Assembly (NCBI GenBank): GCA_013298985.1
Contig: JAAFJS010000025.1
Coordinates: 1 to 38,783 of the forward strand
DNA: 38,783 nt
Reading direction: 5' to 3'
Origin: Cytophagales bacterium
GTDB taxonomy: Bacteria > Bacteroidota > Bacteroidia > Cytophagales > Thermoflexibacteraceae
This document shows positions 8,802 to 16,291 of the stretch, in pieces. Below the pieces are notes generated by a model, which saw nothing but the letters and a program-made list of their open reading frames with translations, ran no database searches and was not told the DNA's origin. Both the position numbers and the translations under genes were made by a program. Position 1 is the first letter of the stretch. Every line of letters starts with the position of its first letter.

Positions 8802-9410
8802 ATGGCTTATACTGATTTTACATTAGAGGATTTAGAAACACAGTTTGGCATCAAAAGCCACAGGAGAAAACTTTTTGGGCAGCTTACGCCTATCGCGCCA
8901 AGCGAAAAATTGCAAAGTGATTTGGAGTTGGTCAATGAGCTATATATTAAAAGTGAGAAGGCAAAGTCAGAAACGATTGTTTTCCCAATTTTAGTAGAGC
9001 TTCGTAGGCGCAACAACAAATATTTCACAATTTATTCGGGCGACACGCTAAATGCTGACGAGAGTAGAGGATTAAAAGGCGAATGTGATTTTATATTGGC
9101 AAAAGATATTAATTCTGCGGTGATTAACTATCCTATCTTTCAGTTGGTAGAGGCAAAGAGGAATGACATCGAGGAAGGCATAAGACAATGCTCGGCACAA
9201 CTGGTGGGCGCAAAAATTTTTAACGAACGCAAAGGAACGCCCTTAGAAAAATTGTATGGCTGTGCTACCACAGGTGATGACTGGCTTTTTATAGAACTTG
9301 TGGGCAATGACCTTTTTTTGGATACACAGAAATATTATTTAGGCGAACTTGATGAATTATTGGGTATTTTTCAATTTATCATAGATTATTATAAAAAAAT
9401 ATTAAATTAG
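8802..9410 (+). CDS. Conserved protein with PD-(D/E)XK nuclease-like core
   Basis: The ATG at 8802 is preferred to an upstream TTG at 8790 because the protein then starts MAYTDFTLEDLETQFGI, the form I know for this family; length is 202 residues. The core reads GECDFILA (Asp96) and, after about 20 residues, FQLVEAKRNDIEEGIRQC (Glu117, Lys119). This D...ExK spacing, the preceding SETIVFPILVELRRRN and the following Q-rich helix match the nuclease half of HsdR-like type I restriction subunits. No helicase domain is present. Family members occur as stand-alone small proteins of unknown role, often in accessory DNA; here it sits near a dead DNA methyltransferase. The activity is inferred, not shown. 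Confidence 0.7.
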   Translation: MAYTDFTLEDLETQFGIKSHRRKLFGQLTPIAPSEKLQSDLELVNELYIKSEKAKSETIVFPILVELRRRNNKYFTIYSGDTLNADESRGLKGECDFILAKDINSAVINYPIFQLVEAKRNDIEEGIRQCSAQLVGAKIFNERKGTPLEKLYGCATTGDDWLFIELVGNDLFLDTQKYYLGELDELLGIFQFIIDYYKKILN

Positions 9411-9510
9411 AATATTGTACTTATATTAAATTTCAAATTTCCCCCCGTTTTTTAGCCAACAGTTACACTAATGGTCAAAACATTAGCGTTTATAATTTTT
9501 ACCAATTTTA

Positions 9511-11757
9511 ATGAGGAAATTTTTTTCTTTCTTCTTCATTTTCAGCTATTTGACTTCCTTTGCCCAAACCGAGCAACAGGCTGATAGCTTATTGGCTTTG
9601 CTCAACCAGCAACAGGCAGACAACGAGAAAACGAATGTTTTGATAAAATTAGCTTCCTTTTTCTATGCGTTAGAGCAGCCGCAAAAAGTGATAGAGTATG
9701 CAAGTCAAGCTTATTCGCTGGCAGAAAAAGCGAATTATCAGCAAGGCATGGCGGAGGCACTGAGCAAACAATCTTCGGCTTATTATCTGTATGGAGATGA
9801 AATACGAAACCTCGAATATGCGTCAAAAGCGTTGTTGCTCTATGAAGAAATCAAGGATAAACCTCAGATTGCGTATCACTTAGGCTATGTGGGCTACGCG
9901 CACCGCAAGCTGGGCAACTATGTTTCTGCTTTGGATTATTCCTTGCGCTGCTTGAAGGCTTTTGAGGAACTCAAAGACAATCTGGGCGTTGCGAAGGTTA
10001 CGAGTTCGATAGGTATGATATACTTTGAGCAAGGAAATTTTGAGCAAGCGTATCACTTTAAAAATCAGTCGTTAGACGTTTTCAAAAAACTCAATGAGGT
10101 GAATGGGCAGATTGAAAATATGAAAGATTTGGGCAATATTTTGAACTCTGTGGGCGAGTACGAGCAGGCACTGAACTACTTGAATCAGGCAAATCAGTTG
10201 GCACAAGAAAACGGAAATCGGCGTGATTATGCAGTTTGTCTTAACGACATTGGGCGCGTGTATTTCAAACAAAAAATGCTCAAAGAAGCCATGGATTTTT
10301 ATTTGCACGCCTTAGAGATTTTCAAACTCATTGATAACAAGGGAGATAACATTATTACCCTTTGCAATTTGGGCGAGGTGTATAATCAGCAAAGCGAGCA
10401 TTTGAAGGCAATTTCTTGCTATCAGCAGGCGATACAGCAGGCGGAAGCCTACAAGCGTTTGCCTGACTTGCAAAAGGCATATCAAGGCTTGGCACAAACG
10501 TATTCTTATTTACAAAATTTTGAGCAAGCATTTGATTATCAGAGTAAATACGTGGGCATCAAAGATTCTATTTTTACCTTGGAAAGCCAGCAAAAAATAG
10601 TGAGCTTGCAGGTGGCAGCAGAAAACGAAAAACGCGAAGCAGTCATCAATGCCCAGTTTGCCAAAGAGAAGCAAAGTAGGTTTGTTTTTGTCGGTTTAAT
10701 TTCTGTTTTATTCGTTATTTCCGTTTTGACATTGATTTTTTATTATAGCAATTTCAAAAATAAGGAAATTAATGTAACCTTACAGAAACAAAATCAGGAA
10801 ATTGTCAAACAAAAAGAAGACATTACCGAGCAGGCAGGCGAGCTAAAAGAGTCCAGTGAAAAGATGTTGCAAAAAAATATTGTCATTGAGAAAAAAAACG
10901 AAGACATCACCGCCAGCATCAATTATGCCAAGCGGATTCAGAACTCCATGTTGCCTTCTATTGACACGATTTACAAGGCATTACCAGAAAGTTTTGTTTT
11001 TTTCCGCCCTCGTGAAATTATCAGTGGCGATTTTTATTGGTTTGCAGAAATTACAGGGCGCAAATTGGAGATTGGAAGTTTGAAAATAGAGCATTTGCAC
11101 GCGCAGCACGCCCCTGTTACGACTTCTAAAATTATATTGGTGGCGGCGGATTGTACGGGACATGGCGTTCCTGGCGCGCTGATGAGTATGCTGGGCGATT
11201 CCCTGCTCAATCAGATAGTGTATGACAAGGAAATTTATGCGCCTGACCTGATTCTCGCCGAATTACACAAGGGAATCCAAAAAGTATTGCACCAAGGCGC
11301 AACGGAAAATAAGGACGGAATGGACGTGAGCATCTGTACGATAGACATTGATAGGCGCGTATTGGAGTTTGCGGGGGCGAGCAATCCCTTAGTTTATATC
11401 CAACCTGATATTGCGGATATGCCTCAGATTCACCATATTAAGGGCGACCGTATGCACATTGGCGGCGGGACAGCGCGCAATAGAAATATGAACTTTCACA
11501 AACACACCATTCGCCTCGATAAGCCCACTACTTTTTATATCTTTTCTGACGGTTTCCAAGACCAGTTTGGGCAAGAGGAAAGTGATACCGAACCAAGAAA
11601 ATTCCTGCCCAAGCGTTTCAGGGATTTGCTCTACTGTATTCATCACTTGGATATGAAACAACAGCAAGAAATGTTACAACTTACTCTGCAAGACTGGAAA
11701 GGGAAAAAACATAAACAAACAGACGATATTTTAGTGATTGGTGTAAAAGTTGGTTAA
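9511..11757 (+). CDS. TPR-transmembrane-SpoIIE serine phosphatase
   Basis: 748 residues. A signal peptide (MRKFFSFFFIFSYLTSFAQ) is followed by about eight tetratricopeptide repeats (residues 25-360, e.g. GNFEQAYHFKNQSLDVFKKL). Next come a short helix, one membrane span (about 391-412, VFVGLISVLFVISVLTLIFYY), a coiled coil (420-465, QKQNQEIVKQKEDITEQAGE) and a C-terminal PP2C/SpoIIE domain. In the last, GDFYWF, ADCTGHGVPGALMSML (about 546-561), DGMDVSICTID and YIFSDGFQDQFG supply the metal-binding aspartates. The periplasmic TPR sensor is thus wired to a cytoplasmic phosphatase that in related systems dephosphorylates STAS anti-sigma antagonists. No such partner is encoded nearby. Such proteins are abundant in Cytophagales. 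Confidence 0.9.
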   Translation: MRKFFSFFFIFSYLTSFAQTEQQADSLLALLNQQQADNEKTNVLIKLASFFYALEQPQKVIEYASQAYSLAEKANYQQGMAEALSKQSSAYYLYGDEIRNLEYASKALLLYEEIKDKPQIAYHLGYVGYAHRKLGNYVSALDYSLRCLKAFEELKDNLGVAKVTSSIGMIYFEQGNFEQAYHFKNQSLDVFKKLNEVNGQIENMKDLGNILNSVGEYEQALNYLNQANQLAQENGNRRDYAVCLNDIGRVYFKQKMLKEAMDFYLHALEIFKLIDNKGDNIITLCNLGEVYNQQSEHLKAISCYQQAIQQAEAYKRLPDLQKAYQGLAQTYSYLQNFEQAFDYQSKYVGIKDSIFTLESQQKIVSLQVAAENEKREAVINAQFAKEKQSRFVFVGLISVLFVISVLTLIFYYSNFKNKEINVTLQKQNQEIVKQKEDITEQAGELKESSEKMLQKNIVIEKKNEDITASINYAKRIQNSMLPSIDTIYKALPESFVFFRPREIISGDFYWFAEITGRKLEIGSLKIEHLHAQHAPVTTSKIILVAADCTGHGVPGALMSMLGDSLLNQIVYDKEIYAPDLILAELHKGIQKVLHQGATENKDGMDVSICTIDIDRRVLEFAGASNPLVYIQPDIADMPQIHHIKGDRMHIGGGTARNRNMNFHKHTIRLDKPTTFYIFSDGFQDQFGQEESDTEPRKFLPKRFRDLLYCIHHLDMKQQQEMLQLTLQDWKGKKHKQTDDILVIGVKVG

Positions 11758-11803
11758 AAAGCTGTATTTTTGTACATTCGCACTATGAATTATTATATTA
11801 ATT

Positions 11804-11853
11804 CCCCCCGCTAAAGCGAGGGGTTATCTTTAACTACGCCTTTTAAGGCGTGG
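11804..11853. repeat. Pair of adjacent hairpins, possible IS200/IS605-type end relic
   Basis: Hairpin 1: CCCCCGCT (11805-11812), loop AA, AGCGAGGGG (11815-11823, one bulged A). Hairpin 2: CTACGCCTT (11834-11842), loop TT, AAGGCGTGG (11845-11853). Two short GC-rich hairpins with AT-rich joins are how IS200/IS605 element ends and their non-autonomous derivatives look. No transposase is nearby. A terminator for the phosphatase gene is the plain alternative, although a T-run is lacking. Confidence 0.45.
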
Positions 11854-11940
11854 AACTTTATAACTACTTATGGCACGAATGTAGGAAAAATATTTAATTT
11901 TCTTTGATAAAACCTTATTTGTAACTATTTTAAAATCAAA

Positions 11941-12123
11941 ATGTTACCTGAAAAAAGTAAAATCAAAATAGAAGACCTTTTAATTGAAGTGCGCGAAGGC
12001 GTTTTTACCTTTGACATTGAGGCACTTGAAAAAAACAGCAAAACCAAAAAAACTCCCCAAGACTGCTGCCACAGCTATCGCAAAGGAAAAAGATGCAAAG
12101 ATTGTCCGTTGCTTAGGTTTTAA
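11941..12123 (+). CDS. Small cysteine-rich protein (CC-x8-C-x2-C)
   Basis: A 60-residue protein with no signal peptide. The N-terminal half is an acidic stretch (EDLLIEVREGVFTFDIEALE). The C-terminal half is basic and ends DCCHSYRKGKRCKDCPLLRF. Cys42, Cys43, Cys52 and Cys55 with His44 could hold one zinc or an iron-sulfur cluster. The KGKRCKxCP ending recurs in small conserved Bacteroidota proteins of unknown function, and I do not know a named family. It is flanked by its own upstream AT-rich region and a strong bidirectional terminator, so it is transcribed independently. Confidence 0.7.
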   Translation: MLPEKSKIKIEDLLIEVREGVFTFDIEALEKNSKTKKTPQDCCHSYRKGKRCKDCPLLRF

Positions 12124-12128
12124 AAAAT

Positions 12129-12164
12129 AAAAAGTAGCAAACTTTTTAGAGTTTACTACTTTTT
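12129..12164. terminator. Bidirectional intrinsic terminator between small protein gene and gldM
   Basis: AAAAAGTAG-c-AAACT (12129-12143) pairs with AGTTT-a-CTACTTTTT (12150-12164) with a single C/A mismatch and a 6-base loop. A T-rich tail follows on the plus strand and A/T runs on the other. It lies between convergent stops at 12123 and 12182. Confidence 0.88.
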
Positions 12165-12181
12165 ATTTTTTGGCTAACTCC

Positions 12182-13780
12182 CTAATTTACAATTGGATAG
12201 GTTGCCACTTGCAAGCCTAAACCACTTACTGTTTCCGTCTGATTTTTAAAGTTCATGCGCTTAACTTCATGCACTTGGATTATCAGCCTGTCGCCTGCCC
12301 TTGCGTCTGCGGCGAAGGCGTTGAGGTCTATGCGACTACCATCTGTATAGCGTTGATTTTTCACCATTTGCTTGTTACGAGCCAGCGTAACTTCCACATT
12401 TGTAACCTTATAGCGAGCATCTTCGGGCAAAAACTCTCTGAAATCTGCCTCAGCAACGGCTTTGATAGAAATTTCCCTCAATGCGCTTCCGCCTTGGATT
12501 AGGTTAATCTGCCTATTGCCTGACAAATATTGGATAGTGGGCTGTGGAATCCTTTTGACCCTAAACCTCTGATTACCAATCAGAAAACCCTTATTTTTCA
12601 ATACCAAATCTACCTGAGCATTGTTCGGAACAACCGTAATTATCCCTTTCTGCCCTGTGGTTTGCACTTCTGCGCCTGTCGCTGAAAAAGAAGGCTCGTA
12701 ATGACTCCCCAACTCTGGCACTTGCACATTCAGTTTATTCCCACAGTTCAGGTACAAAGCCTGCACATTGGCAGATTGAATTTGCATATTCGGTTTTGCA
12801 ACAAAGTATTCTTGCTGAACTTCATACGTGGAATCTCCATTGGGCGTTGGTACGACAAAAGTTCCTTTCCAAACCCTTTTTGCCCTGCCTGTGGCATCAA
12901 AATCGCTGGCTTGGGCGATAAACTCTACGCTTCCTTCGCCATTTTCTCCCATTTTTACATTGCCAATATTTGCACTGATTTTGGGCGCATTGGACGAAGA
13001 AGTTACAGTAACAAACATCTTTGCTTTATAAGGTGTTCCTGCGGTAACTACTTGTGATTCAGCACTAATAACAGGTACAAACTTATCAAAAATCTGCTTT
13101 ACCCCTACCAAACTTGCCATTCTGTCTAAGGCTTTGGTTTCCACTTTGGTTACTTCGGTTTGCATTTGGCTGAGTACCGCCAAAGCCGCCGCCGTTGGGG
13201 TGTTCTCAAAATTCAGTTGAGCAAAATCTTTATTTTTTTGTCCATCTTTGTTTTTAAACTGTTCAATCTCTGCTGCGTCCAGTGCTAATGGCTTGATTTT
13301 GAGCGCAGTATCATAGTCAGAGATTTTCTTGGCGTAGGCATTGAGCATTTTTTGTAACTTGTAGGCTCGCCCGCTTTTGTTGTCGCCTGCGCCCAAAGCC
13401 AAGTTCATCACTTGGTCGTAGTCCGCCGCGCCTTTGTACGTTCCGTCTTCGTTTTTGCCGCCCGAAACCAGCTCGATTTGTTTGCGAAAATCATTGATTT
13501 CTGCCATTACAGCATCAGTTTCTGCCACAATCTCGTTTGCCTTTCGCCAAATGATGATGTCTTTGGGATTGTTGTTGCGTTTTTCGACTGCCTCTTTGAT
13601 GCCTTTGAGAATTTTGTCATTGTCCTTGCGTGCCTCACCAATGCCGTACTGCAAGCTATCGTCAATAAAAAGCAACTTTTCTAATACACTATTATCGACT
13701 TGTAAAGCCAGTAATGCGGTGAGAACCAAGTACATAAGGCTCACCATTTTTTGTCTTGGAGATTCTTTTAATCCTGCCAT
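12182..13780 (-). CDS. gldM: Gliding motility / type IX secretion protein GldM (orphan copy)
   Basis: 532 residues, close to the usual GldM length. The N-terminus MAGLKESPRQKMVSLMYLVL TALLALQVDNSVLEK is the family hallmark: a short cytoplasmic piece and a single membrane helix (about 12-28) that senses the proton motive force with GldL. The periplasmic remainder holds the helical domain and the Ig-like domains (e.g. VTAGTPYKAKMFVTVTSSSN, and a repeat-like PNMQIQSANVQALYLNCGNK). GldM normally sits in gldKLMN. None of gldK, gldL or gldN is within 12 kb upstream or 25 kb downstream, so this is a detached or extra copy. A 20-base palindrome lies 34 bases upstream of its ATG, and a matching one precedes the next gene. 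Confidence 0.9.
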   Translation of the reverse strand: MAGLKESPRQKMVSLMYLVLTALLALQVDNSVLEKLLFIDDSLQYGIGEARKDNDKILKGIKEAVEKRNNNPKDIIIWRKANEIVAETDAVMAEINDFRKQIELVSGGKNEDGTYKGAADYDQVMNLALGAGDNKSGRAYKLQKMLNAYAKKISDYDTALKIKPLALDAAEIEQFKNKDGQKNKDFAQLNFENTPTAAALAVLSQMQTEVTKVETKALDRMASLVGVKQIFDKFVPVISAESQVVTAGTPYKAKMFVTVTSSSNAPKISANIGNVKMGENGEGSVEFIAQASDFDATGRAKRVWKGTFVVPTPNGDSTYEVQQEYFVAKPNMQIQSANVQALYLNCGNKLNVQVPELGSHYEPSFSATGAEVQTTGQKGIITVVPNNAQVDLVLKNKGFLIGNQRFRVKRIPQPTIQYLSGNRQINLIQGGSALREISIKAVAEADFREFLPEDARYKVTNVEVTLARNKQMVKNQRYTDGSRIDLNAFAADARAGDRLIIQVHEVKRMNFKNQTETVSGLGLQVATYPIVN

Positions 13781-13814
13781 AGTTTTCTTGAATTATAAAT
13801 GATAAATTATTAAT

Positions 13815-13834
13815 TTGTTTACTCGTTTAAGCAA
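13815..13834. promoter_or_regulatory. Palindromic operator candidate upstream of gldM
   Basis: TTGTTTACTCGTTTAAGCAA is an imperfect 20-base inverted repeat centred on a CG step, ending 34 bases before the gldM ATG. It matches 17 of 20 positions of the site at 14798-14817. The core TTTA..CG..TAA resembles LacI/GalR-type half-site arrangements, but no regulator is assigned. Confidence 0.6.
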
Positions 13835-13861
13835 TTATTTACTTATTTTTAAAAAAAGTCA

Positions 13862-14764
13862 TTACAGTTTTTGAGTATCAATCACCCTAAAATACTCTTT
13901 ATCAAAGATTTTGAAATAAATCCACGCAGGATACAAGTGAAAAGCAGGCGCAAATTTTTTGATATTTTTCAAATCTTTTTGGGGGAAACTCTCCATGTAT
14001 TTCTTTTTATCACCCGCCCAATCATAAATATTAATTTCCACATTTGGTTCGGGCATCCCATCTACTTTATAGACCGTTTTGCCTGCGATGTATGGATTTA
14101 CGGAACTCCAGTTGTGCAACCTTTCTTTGACATTAATCGCCTCAGCCATAGATGGAGGATAGACAATTTGGTAGATTTTCTTGACTGAAAAGCCTGTTTT
14201 CGCTTGGTTTTGTTTGCAATAATCGACGACTAATTTACTCATAAAAACATGGTCAGGGTGTCCGTAACCGCCTATTTGGTCATCTAAGGAAAAGATAACT
14301 TCGGGCTGAAATTGGTCAATTTTTTCTGCCAAAGCACTGTAAGTCAAGTCAGTATTAAAAACAAACCCAAAGTTTTTAATAGCAATCGGCATAAAAGGCG
14401 TTTTGTTGGTATCGAGGTCGTTTCTGTGCTTGATACTTAGGAAATCTACGCCCACTAAGCCTTGTTTTCGCGCTATCTCCTCAAATATTTCATCGCGCTC
14501 CTTACCTTTCTGAGAGGTAAAACAGACGTGCCTAATCTCCCAGCCTTCGCTTATCAACTTACTGATAGTGCCTGCCAATGCAAAAGCGTCATCATCATGG
14601 GCGGTAACAATTAATGCTTTTTTGTTGTTGATATTTTCCAGAAATGTATCTTCGGGATAGGTTTCTGTGGCATTTAAGGTATTCAGATAGTACAGATGCG
14701 CTACAATAATCGTTGCAAAAAGAACAAATGCAAATGCGATACTTACTTTGAAAATTGGTTTCAT
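13862..14764 (-). CDS. PIG-L family deacetylase, membrane-anchored
   Basis: 300 residues. The N-terminal hydrophobic segment FKVSIAFAFVLFATIIVAHL (about 5-24) is an uncleaved signal anchor, placing the enzyme outside the cytoplasm. Zinc ligands are visible: AHDDDA (His56, Asp58/59) and the C-terminal-side GGYGHPDH. The segment KALIVTAHDDDAFALAGTIS is the standard LmbE/PIG-L opening. Members remove N-acetyl groups from GlcNAc-containing glycolipids, mycothiol precursors or similar amino sugars; the substrate here is unknown. Its 5' region carries a 20-base palindrome 33 bases before the ATG, nearly identical to that of gldM and at the same distance. Confidence 0.88.
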   Translation of the reverse strand: MKPIFKVSIAFAFVLFATIIVAHLYYLNTLNATETYPEDTFLENINNKKALIVTAHDDDAFALAGTISKLISEGWEIRHVCFTSQKGKERDEIFEEIARKQGLVGVDFLSIKHRNDLDTNKTPFMPIAIKNFGFVFNTDLTYSALAEKIDQFQPEVIFSLDDQIGGYGHPDHVFMSKLVVDYCKQNQAKTGFSVKKIYQIVYPPSMAEAINVKERLHNWSSVNPYIAGKTVYKVDGMPEPNVEINIYDWAGDKKKYMESFPQKDLKNIKKFAPAFHLYPAWIYFKIFDKEYFRVIDTQKL

Positions 14765-14797
14765 GGTTTTTTTATTTAAAAGTTATAAACTAAATAA

Positions 14798-14817
14798 TTG
14801 TTTAAACGTGTAAGCAA
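14798..14817. promoter_or_regulatory. Palindromic operator candidate upstream of PIG-L gene
   Basis: TTGTTTAAACGTGTAAGCAA is a near-perfect 20-base inverted repeat around ACGT, 33 bases from the PIG-L ATG. The flank (CAATTATT after TAAG) is also shared with the gldM site. Confidence 0.6.
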
Positions 14818-14854
14818 TTATTAATTAATGCTGAAATTTCAAAATTTTGAGATT

Positions 14855-14940
14855 AGACTTCTTGCAAAAGTGTTTTTTTATCGCCTCCCCCCAGCCCTCT
14901 CCTGCTAAGAGGGCAAAATTGTTACTTTCGCAAGAGGTCT
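14855..14940. repeat. 86-base MITE-like element with 17-base terminal inverted repeats
   Basis: Left end AGACTTCTTGCAAAAGT (14855-14871) and right end ACTTTCGCAAGAGGTCT (14924-14940) are inverted repeats matching at 15 of 17 positions. Inside is a stem GCCCTCT (14894-14900) / AGAGGGC (14908-14914). A diverged second copy lies at 18618-18686. No transposase gene is inside. Confidence 0.7.
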
Positions 14941-15182
14941 ATTAAATTCCAGATTAACGTCTTTTATGAATTTACTTTCATAATACTTGATATTGGAAAA
15001 GGTACAAAAAATGTAAAAAAAAAATCTTCTTTTTTTTCATTTTGCATAGTGGCTGAGAATTTGGCGTAGCTAAAAAACACAAAATGTGTGTATTATAGTT
15101 TTTCAAAAAAATATTTTATATAACAAACTGTTAGTGAATGATGAAGAAAATAAAAATAATAAGTATTTTAAGTACAATTTTA

Positions 15183-15190
15183 TACATTTG
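15183..15190 (+). promoter_or_regulatory. Candidate -7 box of the SMP-30-like lipoprotein gene
   Basis: TACATTTG fits TAnnTTTG, 19 bases before the ATG at 15210, implying a very short leader. No clear -33 TTTG was found. Confidence 0.45.
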
Positions 15191-15209
15191 CACTTAAAAT
15201 TTTAACTAA

Positions 15210-16157
15210 ATGAAAAACATGAATATCAAAATTTCAAGCCTATTGATGTTGGCAATTTTTGCATTGGCGGCTTGCTCGCCATCAGGGGACAAAGCCACGA
15301 CAGAGGTGGCGGCAGATACCACAAAAGCAGTGATTACAGACTCGGCGGTAGTAAAACCGCAGGCTGAGTTAGTCAAATTGTGGGAAACAGATAGCACTTT
15401 AACTACTTGTGAATCAGTGCTTTATAATCCTGTAGCTAACGTATTGTATGTAGCAAATATTCAGGGCGACCCCACAGCCAAAGACGGCAAAGGATTCATT
15501 TCTAAGCTCACACCAGAGGGCAAAATAGAAACGCTGGAATGGGTAAGTGGCTTAAATGCACCCAAAGGCATGGGGATTATCGGGAATAAATTGTTCGTTA
15601 CTGACATTACTGACATTGTAGAGATAGACATCGAAAAGGGTAAAGTTACTAAAAAATATCCTGTCAAAGGGTCAGTTTTTTTGAATGATATTACTACTGA
15701 TACGACCACAGGCTCGGTTTATTTTACGGATATGAAAAAGAGTAAAATCCAAGTATTGGCAAGCAAAACAGGTAAAATTACAGATTTTATCGCGGCAGAT
15801 TCTTTGGGAAGCCCTAATGGATTGTACTTTTTAGATGCTAATACGCTGATGCTGGCTACGAATGGAGATAGCAAATTCAAGAAAATAGACTTGACTACCA
15901 AGCAGATAAGTGTCGTTACCGAAGGTATAGACGCTGGGGACGGGATAGAAAAAGTAGGTGAAAATGCGTACTTGGTTTCAAGCTGGACTGGCGAGGTTTT
16001 TTACATTAACAATGGTGAAAAACTTAAACTGTTGGACACGCAAGCAGAAAAAATTAATGCAGCAGATATTGGCTACATTCCTGCTCAAAAAACGTTACTT
16101 GTTCCTACTTTTTTCAAAAACAAAGTAGTTGCTTATCAGTTGGTTATAAATCAGTAA
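15210..16157 (+). CDS. SMP-30/gluconolactonase-like beta-propeller lipoprotein
   Basis: 315 residues. The signal peptide ends at the lipobox LAAC (MLMLAIFALAAC region, Cys about 22), followed by a Ser/Asp/Lys linker, so it is a lipoprotein. An ATG three codons further in is a possible alternative start. The body is a six-blade propeller of the SMP-30/gluconolactonase/NHL type, with CESVLYNPVANVLYVANIQG, GLNAPKGMGIIGNKLFVTDI, VFLNDITTDTTTGSVYFTD and SPNGLYFLDANTLMLATNGD as successive blades. The NDI and SPNGL loops hold the metal-binding positions in family enzymes. Hydrolase activity is possible but unproven; many such periplasmic propellers only bind. Confidence 0.8.
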   Translation: MKNMNIKISSLLMLAIFALAACSPSGDKATTEVAADTTKAVITDSAVVKPQAELVKLWETDSTLTTCESVLYNPVANVLYVANIQGDPTAKDGKGFISKLTPEGKIETLEWVSGLNAPKGMGIIGNKLFVTDITDIVEIDIEKGKVTKKYPVKGSVFLNDITTDTTTGSVYFTDMKKSKIQVLASKTGKITDFIAADSLGSPNGLYFLDANTLMLATNGDSKFKKIDLTTKQISVVTEGIDAGDGIEKVGENAYLVSSWTGEVFYINNGEKLKLLDTQAEKINAADIGYIPAQKTLLVPTFFKNKVVAYQLVINQ

Positions 16158-16181
16158 TTGTTATTTGTAATCTATTTTTTT

Positions 16182-16261
16182 GTTGTTGGTGTTGCACACT
16201 GCGTTCAACACGCAACAACGGCATAAAAAAGCAGAAAACTTTTCAGGTTTTCTGCTTTTTT
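16182..16261. terminator. Tandem hairpins forming a bidirectional terminator
   Basis: The main hairpin is AAAAAAGCAGAAAAC (16225-16239) / GTTTTCTGCTTTTTT (16247-16261), a 15-base stem with a 7-base loop and a T-run. It serves the lipoprotein gene and gdhA, which converge here. A weaker stem, GTTGTTGGTGTTG (16182-16194) / CAACACGCAACAAC (16206-16219), lies before it. Confidence 0.88.
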
Positions 16262-16291
16262 TGTTTTCAAAAAATAAAAATAGGGCTTAGT

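Larger units (their letters stand above)
14765..15209. other. 445-base divergent intergenic region
   Basis: Between the minus-strand PIG-L gene and a plus-strand lipoprotein. It holds the palindrome at 14798-14817, a MITE-like repeat at 14855-14940, A/T runs around 15010-15040 and a plus-strand -7 box at 15183-15190. No coding potential was seen. Confidence 0.65.
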
